Assembly: GCA_020723255.1 (NCBI GenBank)
Contig: DYJH01000009.1
Span: 1 to 42,257 of the forward strand
Direction of reading: 5' to 3'
Source of the DNA: Desulfonema limicola
GTDB taxonomy: Bacteria; Desulfobacterota; Desulfobacteria; Desulfobacterales; RPRI01
Length of the DNA: 42,257 bases
Below are positions 26,102 to 35,982 of the stretch, piece after piece. A program made the position numbers and the translations under genes. Each line of letters starts with the position of its first letter. The stretch's first letter is position 1. The notes below the pieces were generated by a model. That model saw only the letters and a program-made list of their open reading frames with translations, did no database searches and was not told the origin of the DNA.

Positions 26102-28999
26102 ATGAAGAAGTTATTAATTTCCGTAGGAATAGTCCTGGTACTTATTTTCTGCGTGCTTGTTGTTCTGCCGTTTGTTATTGATATTAACCCTATCGTGGCG
26201 AAACAAATCCCAGCCATCGAAAAACAGCTAAACAGGAAAATTGTTATTGGTGATGTTAAATTAACGTTGCTTACCGGGTTGGGAGCAGAAATCAAAGATG
26301 TACAAATCTCCAACAACCCTGATTTCACGCAGCAAAATTTCGTCAGTGTAGACAGTTTAAAAGCGACGGTGCAACTTCTGCCGCTGTTCAAAAAAGAAGT
26401 TCTTATTTCTTCCGTATCAATTAATATGCCTTCTGTCCTGATTGAAAGAGATGCTAAGGGCAGACTGAACTTTTCTGATATGATCTCAATAAAAACACAG
26501 AAAAAAGCCCCGGCCCCTAGTCTTTGGGAAAAAGCTGAAGAAGAAAACCCCCTGGCAGCGCTTGAAAAAATTTCTGTATCCAAAATTTCCATAAAAGATG
26601 GAAATTTTATATTTATTGACGCTTATAATGTTCATACTCCCAGGGAAATTTCTTTTGATAAACTCAATCTTATGATGAAAGAGGTTTCATTATCGAAAAA
26701 TATTAGTATTGATTTTGAAACTGATGTTCATGCAAGCCCCAAGGCGGGGCATATTTCGCTTTCGGGAGATTTCGGCCCCATCGGCAAGAAGCTGGCGCCT
26801 GAAAACATTCCCGTTGATATGACGTTATCTGTTGATGATGTCAATCTTACTCATCTTGCACAATACATTAAAGGAATGAATATTAAATCCGGCGCTATTG
26901 ATGTCAGAATGATTTTAAAAGGACGTTTGCAGGATAGCCTGAAATGCCGCCTTGACATTAACTGGGACAAGCTGGACCTGACACTGGAAGACAACGCTAA
27001 AGAGGAGAAACCAGCCCCAAAGATCTCAATAGATGGCTCATGGCAAATTGAGGCTAATGCCTCCGGAACACCAAAATCTCACGCAGCTTCCGGCAAAATT
27101 ACACTTGATAAAAGCGCCGTACGATACGGACAATTGTTTGACAAGCCGGCGGACACTCAATTGAACATGGATTTTGATCTTGCAGTAAATGATGGCTGTG
27201 TAGACCTCAAAAAAATCATTGCCCGGATTGATACTCTGGAGGCATCTCTTGCCGGGCATATTGATAAAGGACCGGTGCTTGGCCTAAATGTTAAAACCAA
27301 CCATTTTTCGGCAAATAAACTGGTATCATTATCGCCGACAGCATCATCCGGCCTGCCTAAGGATCTGCAATTACCGGATGCGATTCAGCTCTCCGCATCG
27401 GCAGCGGGTTTGGCCGAAGACCTGAATTTTAAAGCCGACATGGATTTAACCGAGGGAAGAGCGGCTTTTGGAAATCTTTTTCAAAAGGAAGCGGGAATTC
27501 CTCTGTCCCTGAATGTAAACGGTCTGCTTAAAAAAGATGCCCTGCGCCTTGATAATCTCAAATTCATTTTAAGCAAAATAGTATTGACAGGCTCAGCCGA
27601 TATTTCTAATTTTGCCAATCCGTCTATTAATGGAACTGTGAAGTTAGCCCCTACCTCGCTAAATGCGCTGGCTCCGATTCTACCCACATTGAAGGCTTAT
27701 AAACTAGAAGGGAACCTGGCGGTTTCCGATGTAAGCTTCAAGGGAAAAATCGATAAGCTCAAAAATCTTACCGGGGTCAGAGGCAGCTTAAGCCTTAAAA
27801 ACGGAAGCGCCGCGTCCGCCGAACTCGGTAAAAAGATTGAAAACATCCAGGCCACGGTGAATGTTGCGGATAATGCCGTTTGGATCCGAAACACATCGCT
27901 ACGGATCGGACTTTCAGACCTAAACCTGAATGCTACCATTCGAAGCCCAATGAAACCTGATATTATATTCAACCTCGCCTCTAATTATCTCGACATTGAT
28001 GCGCTGATGCCCGCATCCACAAAAGAAAAACAAAAAGATGAGAAAAAAAAATCGAAACCAGTTGAATCTAAAACAAAAGCCAAAACCTCCGAAAAACAAA
28101 ATGCTCCGGATTTGAAAGCAAATGGGAAGGTGTCCATTAAAAAATGCAAATACAATAAATTGGATTTTGAAAATATCTTGGTTGAAATTCAATACGAAGA
28201 TGCGGTTGCCACATTAAAAAATTTGAGTTTTGATACGTTCGACGGAAACATCAAAACAAGCGGGAGAGTCTATATCAGTGACATGCAATCTCCAAAATGG
28301 AATATGGATCTTGCTACCCGCAACATCAATGCGAATAAAGTTCTGAATCAGTTCACCACTATCTATGATACGGTTTTTGGAAGCTTCAACAGCGATCTGG
28401 CCTTGCAGGGGAAAGGATCGGACTGGCAGATAATTTCAAAAAGTCTTGTAGGCAAGGGTTTCGCTGGCATTTCCAACGGGAAACTCGCTAATATAAATTT
28501 ATTGGATTCTGTATCAGAAAGCCTTCTGAAATTTAAAGGATTAAGCTTGGTGGCGCAAGCTATCTCACCGGAAAAACAAAAGCGTTTAAACGAGACTGAA
28601 TTTAAAGACCTTACAGGAAAGTTTAGTATTGAGGCAGGAAAAATTATAGTTGATGCCATGAAAATATCCGCACATGATTTTACGCTATCCGGCAAAGGCG
28701 CAATCGGTTTGGATAAATCCCTTGACTTGGATACGGCTGTACTTCTCACCAAATCAGCATCCGAGCGTCTGCAAAGAGACAACACATTAAAATACCTTTT
28801 GAATAATGACCAGCAGTTGGAAATTCCCTGCGCTATTAAGGGAGATATGATGTCTCCGCGTATTTCGGCGGACGGAAACAGCCTTAACCGCTTGCTTGAA
28901 AACGCCGCGACAAAGGCTGTAAAAGAACAAATTCAAAAAAAGCTTGATGGGAAAGCGGGAAAAGAACTCGATAATGTTTTGAAAAATATATTCAAATAA
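26102..28999 (+). CDS. AsmA-family inner-membrane anchored periplasmic protein
   Basis: This 965-residue protein starts at ATG 26102 after GGAG. One N-terminal membrane anchor (LLISVGIVLVLIFCVLVVLPFV) is followed by the AsmA N-domain with LNRKIVIGDVKLTLLTGLGAEIKDVQISNNP. A long repeat-rich beta region follows and is interrupted by a Lys/Glu linker near residues 640-675. It ends in an AsmA_2-like C-domain (GKGFAGISNGKLANINLL and later KISAHDFTLSGKGAIGLDKSL). AsmA/TamB-like proteins are thought to bridge the periplasm and carry phospholipids to the outer membrane. The gene stands alone and converges on cobO with a 23-base gap. Confidence 0.88.
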   Translation: MKKLLISVGIVLVLIFCVLVVLPFVIDINPIVAKQIPAIEKQLNRKIVIGDVKLTLLTGLGAEIKDVQISNNPDFTQQNFVSVDSLKATVQLLPLFKKEVLISSVSINMPSVLIERDAKGRLNFSDMISIKTQKKAPAPSLWEKAEEENPLAALEKISVSKISIKDGNFIFIDAYNVHTPREISFDKLNLMMKEVSLSKNISIDFETDVHASPKAGHISLSGDFGPIGKKLAPENIPVDMTLSVDDVNLTHLAQYIKGMNIKSGAIDVRMILKGRLQDSLKCRLDINWDKLDLTLEDNAKEEKPAPKISIDGSWQIEANASGTPKSHAASGKITLDKSAVRYGQLFDKPADTQLNMDFDLAVNDGCVDLKKIIARIDTLEASLAGHIDKGPVLGLNVKTNHFSANKLVSLSPTASSGLPKDLQLPDAIQLSASAAGLAEDLNFKADMDLTEGRAAFGNLFQKEAGIPLSLNVNGLLKKDALRLDNLKFILSKIVLTGSADISNFANPSINGTVKLAPTSLNALAPILPTLKAYKLEGNLAVSDVSFKGKIDKLKNLTGVRGSLSLKNGSAASAELGKKIENIQATVNVADNAVWIRNTSLRIGLSDLNLNATIRSPMKPDIIFNLASNYLDIDALMPASTKEKQKDEKKKSKPVESKTKAKTSEKQNAPDLKANGKVSIKKCKYNKLDFENILVEIQYEDAVATLKNLSFDTFDGNIKTSGRVYISDMQSPKWNMDLATRNINANKVLNQFTTIYDTVFGSFNSDLALQGKGSDWQIISKSLVGKGFAGISNGKLANINLLDSVSESLLKFKGLSLVAQAISPEKQKRLNETEFKDLTGKFSIEAGKIIVDAMKISAHDFTLSGKGAIGLDKSLDLDTAVLLTKSASERLQRDNTLKYLLNNDQQLEIPCAIKGDMMSPRISADGNSLNRLLENAATKAVKEQIQKKLDGKAGKELDNVLKNIFK

Positions 29000-29022
29000 T
29001 TTATTCTATAGATGTTTTATAA

Positions 29023-29538
29023 TTATTTTTCTATTCCCACTCTTGCCTGTACCCCGTCATGATAGTAATGTTTAATTTCTTTCATTTCCGTAACAAGGTC
29101 GGCTTTTTCAATTACTTTTGGATCGGCTCCACGTCCTGTTATTACAAGCTCAACATTATCAGGTTTTAATGCAATAAGCTCAAGGATATCTTCAACAGAT
29201 ATAAGTCCGCATGTTGCAGCAACATTTGCTTCTTCAAGCACTATTATATCATATTGCGGAGAACCCATTAAGGATTTTACTTTTGCAATTCCTTTATGGG
29301 CGGCTTTAATGTCTTCCGGTGAAGGTTTGCCTTTAATAAAGCGGCCAAGCCCGAATTGCTCAACCGTTATAAGGCCGGAAAATTTTTCAAGGGCTTTTAT
29401 TTCGCTGTAAAGGCCCATTTTTATAAACTGAGCTATGTAAACTTTCAGGCCGGAGCCTGCGGCTCTTACTGACAGACCTAATGCTGCCGTTGTTTTTCCT
29501 TTTCCGTCTCCGGTATAAACCTGGACATAACCTTTCAT
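29023..29538 (-). CDS. cobO: Cob(I)yrinic acid a,c-diamide adenosyltransferase
   Basis: This 171-residue protein belongs to the CobA/CobO/BtuR family, which attaches the adenosyl group of ATP to cobalt during cobamide synthesis or salvage. The P-loop GDGKGKTTAA lies at residues 10-19. VYIAQFIKMG, VLEEANVAATCGLI and ELVITGRGADPKVIEKADLVTEM are family blocks. It is the last gene of the minus-strand run and starts 16 bases after the U32 gene. It is unrelated in pathway to its neighbours, so the cotranscription may be incidental. Confidence 0.94.
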   Translation of the reverse strand: MKGYVQVYTGDGKGKTTAALGLSVRAAGSGLKVYIAQFIKMGLYSEIKALEKFSGLITVEQFGLGRFIKGKPSPEDIKAAHKGIAKVKSLMGSPQYDIIVLEEANVAATCGLISVEDILELIALKPDNVELVITGRGADPKVIEKADLVTEMKEIKHYYHDGVQARVGIEK

Positions 29539-29554
29539 TTTTATCCTCCGATAC

Positions 29555-30790
29555 TTATTTGTCGATCTTTCTTATAAGATCATTTTTCTCACATTTATTA
29601 TCAAACAGTATTTTGACAATACTTCCCGGCTGGGCAAAATCGACCTGCTGTTCCTGTGTATCTTTAATTCCTCTTATTGTATCGCGCCTTGCCGGCCCTT
29701 TAATGCCTAGTATATCAACCCGGTCATTTACAAATAATTTGTTTCGCACTTCTGTAATAGCAATGTTTCCGCTTTCATATCCTATAACTTTTCCTATAAA
29801 TGTGCGCCGGGTTGCAGGTTTTATCTCAAGATAATTTGGAATCGTTTCTTTCATATCGCCAAAATAGAATCCGGTGCAGTAGCCTCTGTTGCTTATTCTG
29901 CCAAGCTCCTCCACCCATTCGTCTTGTACTTTGTAATCTGCCTGGGATTCATACCATGAATCGATAGCTTCCCTGTAAACCTTGACTGTTGAAGCAAGGT
30001 AATTTATTCCTTTCATGCGGCCTTCTATTTTTAAAGAAGATATGCCGGCATCTATCATTTCAGGAATATGTCCTATCATACATAAATCTTTTGAGTTAAA
30101 AATATATGTGCCCCGGCTGTCTTCTTCTATCGGCATATATTCGCCCGGTCTGGTCTGTTCTACCACTGCATAACTGAACCTGCACGGATGGCAGCACATA
30201 CCGTGATTGCTGTCCCGGTTTTCCATGAAATTGCTGAGCAGACAACGCCCCGAATATGAAATACACATTGCGCCATGAACAAATACTTCTATTTCAATAT
30301 CGCTTAAGGAGCCGATCTCTTTAATTTCTTTTAAGGAAAGCTCGCGGGCTGTATTTATTCTTGTCACTCCCATGTTTTTCCAGAAAAGCGCAGCCTTGTA
30401 ACTTGTCGTGTTTGCCTGTGTGCTTAAGTGTACAGGCATATCCGGTAAAATGTTTTTTGCCTCAAGCAATATTCCCGGATCGGAAATAATTATAGCATCC
30501 GGCGCGATTTCGGAAATACTTTTTAAATAGTCTTTAATGGCCTCCTGTTCGCTGTTTCTTGAAAATATGTTACATGCCAGATATACTTTTACTCCTACTT
30601 TTTTTGCAAACCGGACGGCTTCGCTAAGTTCTTTCAAAGTAAAATTATCCGAAAAATTTCTTAAAGAAAAGTCTTTCCCGGCCAAATAAACAGCATCAGC
30701 GCCGTAATGAATTGCAATTTCAAGCTTTTCAAAGTTGCCGGCCGGTGCAAGAAGCTCGATTTTACCGTTTTTATTTATTTGTTTGGGCAT
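29555..30790 (-). CDS. U32-family protein (TrhP/RlhA-like)
   Basis: This 411-residue protein carries the complete U32 signature EVFVHGAMCISYSGRCLLS at residues 168-186 and further cysteines at 199, 200 and 203 (GMCCHPC). Characterised U32 members (TrhP/YegQ and RlhA) hydroxylate tRNA U34 or 23S rRNA C2501 and use prephenate-dependent chemistry. Older annotation as a collagenase-type peptidase is probably misleading. The N-terminal barrel begins IELLAPAGNFEKLEIAIHYGAD. A small C-terminal beta domain starts near 335. The start overlaps the end of rfbC by 16 bases, so the two are probably translated from one message. Confidence 0.88.
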   Translation of the reverse strand: MPKQINKNGKIELLAPAGNFEKLEIAIHYGADAVYLAGKDFSLRNFSDNFTLKELSEAVRFAKKVGVKVYLACNIFSRNSEQEAIKDYLKSISEIAPDAIIISDPGILLEAKNILPDMPVHLSTQANTTSYKAALFWKNMGVTRINTARELSLKEIKEIGSLSDIEIEVFVHGAMCISYSGRCLLSNFMENRDSNHGMCCHPCRFSYAVVEQTRPGEYMPIEEDSRGTYIFNSKDLCMIGHIPEMIDAGISSLKIEGRMKGINYLASTVKVYREAIDSWYESQADYKVQDEWVEELGRISNRGYCTGFYFGDMKETIPNYLEIKPATRRTFIGKVIGYESGNIAITEVRNKLFVNDRVDILGIKGPARRDTIRGIKDTQEQQVDFAQPGSIVKILFDNKCEKNDLIRKIDK

Positions 30791-31329
30791 TTCATATTAC
30801 CGAAAATTTCTGAAAAGGAGGGAAGCTTTCCATCCTTTTCAGATACTATAGGATTTTTTACGGGCCATTTGATATTCAATATATCATCGCACCAGATTAT
30901 GCCTCCTTCATCATCCGGAGCATAATAGTCAGAGCACTTGTATAAAAGATATGCCGTATCGCTTAGCGTACAGAAGCCGTGTGCGAAATCTTCAGGTATA
31001 AAAAGGCGTCGGTTGTTTTTATCCGAGAGGATATAACTTTCCCATTGCCCGAAAGTTTTTGAATCAGGACGAAGATCAACAATTACATCAAATATTTCAC
31101 CCTTTATAACCTGAACCAGTTTTGCCTGTTTTTTTGTTATCTGATAGTGCAGACCTCTCAATACATCTTTTGAGGAACATGAAAGATTATCCTGCACAAA
31201 ATTTCTTTCAATCCCTAGATTATCATATACAATCTTTTTGTATACCTCGGTAAAATACCCTCTGTAGTCGGAAAAAACCGGAGGCTCAACTAGAATAATA
31301 CCGTCAATATCGGTTGGAATTATATTCAT
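30775..31329 (-). CDS. rfbC: dTDP-4-dehydrorhamnose 3,5-epimerase
   Basis: This 184-residue cupin-fold epimerase performs the third step of dTDP-L-rhamnose synthesis. The catalytic base is H61 in LRGLHYQ and the acid is Y130 in YLLYKCSDYY. IPEDFAHGFC at 111-120 and the N-terminal FSDYRGYFTEVY are typical. The rfbA, rfbB and rfbD genes are not in the window, so rhamnose precursor genes are dispersed. A link to the WbbL-like rhamnosyltransferase at 5855 is plausible by pathway, but the two are 25 kb apart. It sits between a YibQ-like gene and a U32 gene. Confidence 0.93.
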   Translation of the reverse strand: MNIIPTDIDGIILVEPPVFSDYRGYFTEVYKKIVYDNLGIERNFVQDNLSCSSKDVLRGLHYQITKKQAKLVQVIKGEIFDVIVDLRPDSKTFGQWESYILSDKNNRRLFIPEDFAHGFCTLSDTAYLLYKCSDYYAPDDEGGIIWCDDILNIKWPVKNPIVSEKDGKLPSFSEIFGNMKCPNK

Positions 31330-31363
31330 TTTTTGTTTCCATAAGTTTTTTTATGCATCAATT

Positions 31364-32344
31364 TCAGCTCAAATCTTTTACGATTTCTGAAGCAGGGACA
31401 AGGTTCATATTCTTCTTCATGTAGGGAAGCATCTCCGAAATGACCTGATATGTTACGGGATATGGATGTATTATTGCGACTGCTTCACCATGCTGGTTTG
31501 CAATTTTAATCAGCGCATGAATCTGTTTTCGTATAAAATCTCTATCCTGCTTGTGATCAATAAAAACATTTCTCTCGGCAAAAGATACTTTGAAAAGTCT
31601 TGCCGATTCCTTGCCATAGCTTATAGGCCCTGTTTTGCTGTCAATAAAATAAAGCCCCCTTTTTTTAAGAACCGACAAAATCTGATTCATTTGAATATCG
31701 GAAGCGGACATTTTTGAACCCATGTGATTATTTACACCCTTAACAAAGGGAACATTATCGATATCTTCATCAAGCTGGCTTAAAAGCTGGTCGGGTGTCA
31801 TGGATGTGAGAAGAGCGCCGGGGCCGGGTGTGATTTCGGGATATTCGATCGGTTCCATCGGAAGGTGCAGCATTATTTCAGTTCCTTTTTTATGCGCCGC
31901 TTCAATTATATTTTTTTTAAAGGGACTGAAAGGAAGCACTGAAAAGGTAAATACAGCATCAAGCTCAATATATTTTTTTTCAATAAAGGGGTGATATCCT
32001 ATATCATCAATAATTATTGCAACTTTTGGCAACTCGCGTTCGGGACTTTTTTTTTCTTGCGGCTGAATTTTTATATGATATTTTTCTTCTTTGGGATAAA
32101 CTTCAAAAACAGGTGGTATTACCGCACCTTTTTTCTTTTGAGCCGTTATTTTTATGGATGCTTTGTTTTTTGCGGGGGCAGGAAACTCCTTCTTTGAAAT
32201 ATAATAGTTAGCTATAAAACCGGCCCCGATAACTAGTACTGTCAGAATTAATAAGCCTGCCGCAGATTTTATAATATTAGATTTTAAATTTCCTGCTTTT
32301 TTAGATTTTGTTTTTTTCTTTCCGGGTATTCCCTTTTTAAACAT
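31364..32344 (-). CDS. Divergent polysaccharide deacetylase (YibQ-like)
   Basis: The 326-residue protein starts with a lysine-rich cytoplasmic tail and one membrane anchor (about 27-50), then a Pro/Lys linker. From residue about 108 it has the divergent polysaccharide deacetylase domain: VAIIIDDIGYHPFIEKKYIE, EIMLHLPMEP, VNNHMGSKMSAS and AIIHPYPVTYQVI. Members are usually found beside envC and ctpA, as here, and are assumed to act on periplasmic polysaccharide or murein. Biochemical activity of this branch has not, to my knowledge, been firmly assigned. It follows ctpA after 80 bases. Confidence 0.88.
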   Translation of the reverse strand: MFKKGIPGKKKTKSKKAGNLKSNIIKSAAGLLILTVLVIGAGFIANYYISKKEFPAPAKNKASIKITAQKKKGAVIPPVFEVYPKEEKYHIKIQPQEKKSPERELPKVAIIIDDIGYHPFIEKKYIELDAVFTFSVLPFSPFKKNIIEAAHKKGTEIMLHLPMEPIEYPEITPGPGALLTSMTPDQLLSQLDEDIDNVPFVKGVNNHMGSKMSASDIQMNQILSVLKKRGLYFIDSKTGPISYGKESARLFKVSFAERNVFIDHKQDRDFIRKQIHALIKIANQHGEAVAIIHPYPVTYQVISEMLPYMKKNMNLVPASEIVKDLS

Positions 32345-32424
32345 AAATCACAAGTAACGTTCTGCCCAATATTAATAACAGCATTCTTGTCCTTTTAGAT
32401 TTTCCGATCCGAAATAAAGCCGCA

Positions 32425-33810
32425 TTAACGGTTTATTTTATCCTTGAATATATCATAGCTCAATAAGATCTCAAGTGCGTGCATAACCTGATTATCGGAC
32501 TTAAGGCCTTCTGTAGTAAGCGGGCCGAGCCTGTAGTCCATGTCATACATTTTTGGTTTCTTTTTGAGGTCTTTTTTGTACTTATCCTTTTTAATTTCAA
32601 AATCTGCATCTTTATCGTCTTTCTTTTCATCCGGATTTGCATCAAGATGATTTTTTAAATCCTTTTCTTTGATCATGCCTTCATCGTCATAAATGTTTTC
32701 ATTACCGGCTGCTTTATGCCGGAGTACGATATCCGGCTCAATTCCCTTGGCTTGTATCGATCGGCCATTAGGAGTATAATATCTGGCAATTGTCAGTTTA
32801 AGAGCATAACCGTCCCTCAAAGGCTCAACGCTCTGCACCGATCCTTTTCCGAAAGAAGTTGTTCCAAGAATTAAAGCTCTTTTATGATCCTGCAACGCAC
32901 CGGCAACTATTTCCGAAGCGCTTGCAGTGCCGCCATTAATAAGCGCGATTATTGGGTAGTTGCGCTTTACTTTATCGGGATGAGCCTTAAAAACTCTCGA
33001 ATTTTTCTTATGCCTGCCCTCAATAGATAGGATTTTTCCATCTTCGAGAAAAATATCTGAAATCTTTAAAGCCTGATTTAAAAGACCTCCTCCATTGTCA
33101 CGAAGATCAAGTATCAGGCCTTTTAAGGGAACAGAAGGCGGCTCAAGTTTATCAAGAGCTTTTAAAAAGTCATCGGTAGTATTTCCTGTAAAATTGGTTA
33201 TCCATATATAGCCATATCCAGGTTTGATTAATATGGATTTTATGCTTTCCACCGGGATTATATCCCTCACCAGTGTAAAATCAATCGGATCCGGGACTCC
33301 TTCACGCAATACTGTTACAACAACAGTTGTGCCTTTAGGCCCCCTCATTTTGTTTACGGCATCCCTCAAGTCTTTGGGAGTAACCCCATCTATTTTAATT
33401 ATTTTATCCTTTGCTTTAATTCCGGCCTTAAAAGCAGGCGTTCCTTCAATGGGAGAAATAACTGTAACGAGATCATTTTGCAAAGTAATATGTATGCCGA
33501 TACCCGGGAATTCGCCTTCCGAATCAATTTCAAGATCTTCAAGCGCTTCCGGAGGTAGAAGCGCGGAATGAGGGTCAAGCCCCCTAATCATGCCCTGAAT
33601 AGCCTTTTGGACCAGCTCTTTTGTGTCAACAGTGTCGACGTAATCGTTTTCTATGATCTGAAGAACATCGCTGAAGATCTTTAATCCTTTATATGTTTCT
33701 TCGTTGTTTGCTGAGAGATCGCGGGAAAAACCTGCACCGATAGTTAAAAAAACAGCAGCAATTATAACAGCAATCCAAAGTCTGATATGACGGTATTTCT
33801 TCTGGTCCAT
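32425..33810 (-). CDS. ctpA: C-terminal processing peptidase, S41 family
   Basis: The 461-residue periplasmic protease has a signal/anchor segment (about 10-28), a PDZ domain near residues 95-175 (GIGIHITLQNDLVTVISPIEGTPA) and the S41 catalytic domain. The serine lies in NGGTASASEIVAGAL and the lysine in TSFGKGSVQ 25 residues later, the normal Ser/Lys dyad spacing of Prc/CtpA. A charged, Asp/Lys-rich tail follows near 390-435. Such proteases trim or degrade periplasmic substrates, often murein hydrolases. This fits the envC-like gene 15 bases upstream. Confidence 0.94.
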   Translation of the reverse strand: MDQKKYRHIRLWIAVIIAAVFLTIGAGFSRDLSANNEETYKGLKIFSDVLQIIENDYVDTVDTKELVQKAIQGMIRGLDPHSALLPPEALEDLEIDSEGEFPGIGIHITLQNDLVTVISPIEGTPAFKAGIKAKDKIIKIDGVTPKDLRDAVNKMRGPKGTTVVVTVLREGVPDPIDFTLVRDIIPVESIKSILIKPGYGYIWITNFTGNTTDDFLKALDKLEPPSVPLKGLILDLRDNGGGLLNQALKISDIFLEDGKILSIEGRHKKNSRVFKAHPDKVKRNYPIIALINGGTASASEIVAGALQDHKRALILGTTSFGKGSVQSVEPLRDGYALKLTIARYYTPNGRSIQAKGIEPDIVLRHKAAGNENIYDDEGMIKEKDLKNHLDANPDEKKDDKDADFEIKKDKYKKDLKKKPKMYDMDYRLGPLTTEGLKSDNQVMHALEILLSYDIFKDKINR

Positions 33811-33825
33811 TTTTTCTCCTTATCA

Positions 33826-35145
33826 TTACTTCTTAAACCATTCAAGAGGATCGAGCGGTTTTCCGTGGCGCCTGACTTCAAAATATAGTCCTGTGCCGGA
33901 AAAAGAACCGGTATCACCTGCTGATGCAATTACTTCATCAGCTTCCACCGAGTCACCTTTTGATTTAAAGCGCTCTTCGAGATGCGCATAAACAGTATAA
34001 TAGCTTTTGCCGTGATCGATTATAATCATGTTGCCATAACCTTTAAACCAGCCGGAATATATAACTTTCCCCGATATAACCGATCTTATGGGTTCGCCTT
34101 GTTCAGTCTTAAAATCAATTCCGCTTCTGAAATTGGCAATATTATATTTAGGATCATGGTAAGTGCCAAAAGATGATATTATTTTACCTCTCACGGGGAA
34201 GTTAAGCAACCCTTTAAATAGTTCAGGGTCCTTGAACAAATCTTTTTGCAATAAATTTGCCCCGCCCGTTTTAACCGTCATGGATTTTATAGTATTATCG
34301 AGCTGTTTAGCAGCTTCCTCAAGGGATTTTACCGCGGCAATTTCAAGAGATTTTTTACTGCGGATCTCATCGAGTAATTTTGCCCGTTTTTGTCTTTCAA
34401 AAGAAATATTTTCTATCTGGTCTTTAAGAGACTTTTCCCCTTGTTTCTGTTTTTGTTTCTTCTCATTCAGATTGCTCTGCAATTGATTCAGTCGGTTTCT
34501 GTTTTCAACTAAGCTATCTATCTCTTTTTTATCACTGGCAAGAATTCTTTCAAAATACATTTTTCGCTGAATTATTTCATACATTGAATCAACTGAGGCA
34601 AGAACATGGATCACACCCAGCTGGTTCAGCTTATATAAAGCAACCAGACGCCTTGAAAGATAGCGTTCCGATTCTTCTATTTTACAGTCGAGAGTTGTTA
34701 TCTCACCACTGATTCTTGCTATTTGTCCGCTTACGGCTTCAAGTTCATTTCTTAATGAAGATATATTCTTTGTCATATTATCAATTGCGATATCCTGCTC
34801 GTTCAGGCTATTTAATACAAAAGATTCTTTTTTCTTGATACTTTCTATTTCGGCTTTGCTTTGTTTAATCTGATTATCAATAAGTTTTGCTTTTTGCTGG
34901 AGTTTTCCTATGCTTGGGTATGATCTTGTTTTTGTGTTTTTCGTATTACCGGAAACATCACCTCCATCTGCGTCTGAAACAGCAAGAAAAAGCAGTATAA
35001 CATAGAGAACAGAAGTTTTAAAAGTTGCAGGGATCAGCTTAAGAATCCGCCAGCTATTCTTCCCTAATCCCGACCACCGTTCCCTGATCCCTGCTTTTTT
35101 TATGTTTTCAGAAAGTTTTTTAAAGAAAGAAAACAACCAAGCCAT
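33826..35145 (-). CDS. envC: EnvC-like murein hydrolase activator with degenerate M23 domain
   Basis: The start is uncertain. ATG 35145 is chosen, giving 439 residues and overlapping the ftsX end. A longer TTG start at 35163 exists. After a signal segment (SVLYVILLFLAVSDADGG), two long coiled coils (about residues 60-285) precede a C-terminal LytM/M23 domain (FGTYHDPKYNIANFRSGIDF to FEVRRHGKPLDPLEWF). The zinc ligands of active M23 enzymes appear lost: the first His is replaced (FRSGID) and the HLH block reads GLY before FEV. This is the condition of EnvC, which activates amidases under FtsEX control and does not itself cut murein. The ftsE-ftsX neighbourhood supports the assignment. Confidence 0.9.
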   Translation of the reverse strand: MAWLFSFFKKLSENIKKAGIRERWSGLGKNSWRILKLIPATFKTSVLYVILLFLAVSDADGGDVSGNTKNTKTRSYPSIGKLQQKAKLIDNQIKQSKAEIESIKKKESFVLNSLNEQDIAIDNMTKNISSLRNELEAVSGQIARISGEITTLDCKIEESERYLSRRLVALYKLNQLGVIHVLASVDSMYEIIQRKMYFERILASDKKEIDSLVENRNRLNQLQSNLNEKKQKQKQGEKSLKDQIENISFERQKRAKLLDEIRSKKSLEIAAVKSLEEAAKQLDNTIKSMTVKTGGANLLQKDLFKDPELFKGLLNFPVRGKIISSFGTYHDPKYNIANFRSGIDFKTEQGEPIRSVISGKVIYSGWFKGYGNMIIIDHGKSYYTVYAHLEERFKSKGDSVEADEVIASAGDTGSFSGTGLYFEVRRHGKPLDPLEWFKK

Positions 35146-35981
35146 CCTATAAACATGCTGCAAATCAAAATAAGTAATAGCTCACTTAAAGAAAAAAAAT
35201 TTATATTTGCAAGTTCTGATATTATACCCTGATCAACATTTGAAATAAAAGACTTGAAAATAAAAAAAAGAAGAATGAGGCCGATAATTCCTCCTACGGC
35301 TCCTTGTAAAACACATTCAATATACAATGGGGTTTTAACAAAACTATCGGAAGCTCCTACAAGACGCATAATTTCTATCTCATCACATCTTGTATAAAGA
35401 ACAAGACGCACCGTATTTGCAACAATAAATACCGAGGCAATAAAAAAAAGGATCCCCAGCGCATATCCTGATAATTTGAATATGTTGATAATTCCTGAAA
35501 ACCTTGCCAGCCACTTTTGCCCGTATTCAACTTCTTCAACATGCGGTATTTTCTCAATCTGTGATGCAATGCTTTCTGTTTTTTGCCATGATTGAAAAGA
35601 TTCGATTATGTGTATTTCAAATCCATTAGGAAGGGGATTTTCCTTAAGATTTTCAAGAAGTGAAAATTGTCTTTTCATCTGTTGCTTAAGTATATTAAGG
35701 GCCTCTTCTTTTGAAATGAAAATAATGTCTTTAATGCCGTTTATTCCTGAAATTATTTTTTGTATTTCATTAATATTTCCATCTGATGCTTCCCGGGACA
35801 GATAAACCATTATCTTTACGTCTTTTTTCCATAAGTTTAATATGCTTGTTGTGTTTATGAAAAAAAGAATTATTGAGCTTGTGATAAGTACAGAAAATAC
35901 TATTGTAATAATCGCTACAGTGTTTAATAGCTTGTTTTTCAATATATCATTGAATGAGTATTTAAAATAACGAAGTATCAT
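35100..35981 (-). CDS. ftsX: Cell-division protein FtsX, permease-like
   Basis: This 293-residue membrane protein has four membrane segments: one near residues 20-45, a periplasmic domain up to about 165, then three more at about 170-193, 223-248 and 265-288. The cytoplasmic segment RCDEIEIMRLVGASDSFVKTPLYIE between membrane helices 2 and 3 is the FtsX-type coupling helix for FtsE. It starts one base after ftsE ends and overlaps the start of the envC-like gene. In the FtsEX system, ATP hydrolysis by FtsE is relayed through FtsX to EnvC, which activates septal amidases. Confidence 0.94.
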   Translation of the reverse strand: MILRYFKYSFNDILKNKLLNTVAIITIVFSVLITSSIILFFINTTSILNLWKKDVKIMVYLSREASDGNINEIQKIISGINGIKDIIFISKEEALNILKQQMKRQFSLLENLKENPLPNGFEIHIIESFQSWQKTESIASQIEKIPHVEEVEYGQKWLARFSGIINIFKLSGYALGILFFIASVFIVANTVRLVLYTRCDEIEIMRLVGASDSFVKTPLYIECVLQGAVGGIIGLILLFFIFKSFISNVDQGIISELANINFFSLSELLLILICSMFIGWLGCFLSLKNFLKT

Positions 35982-35982
35982 T

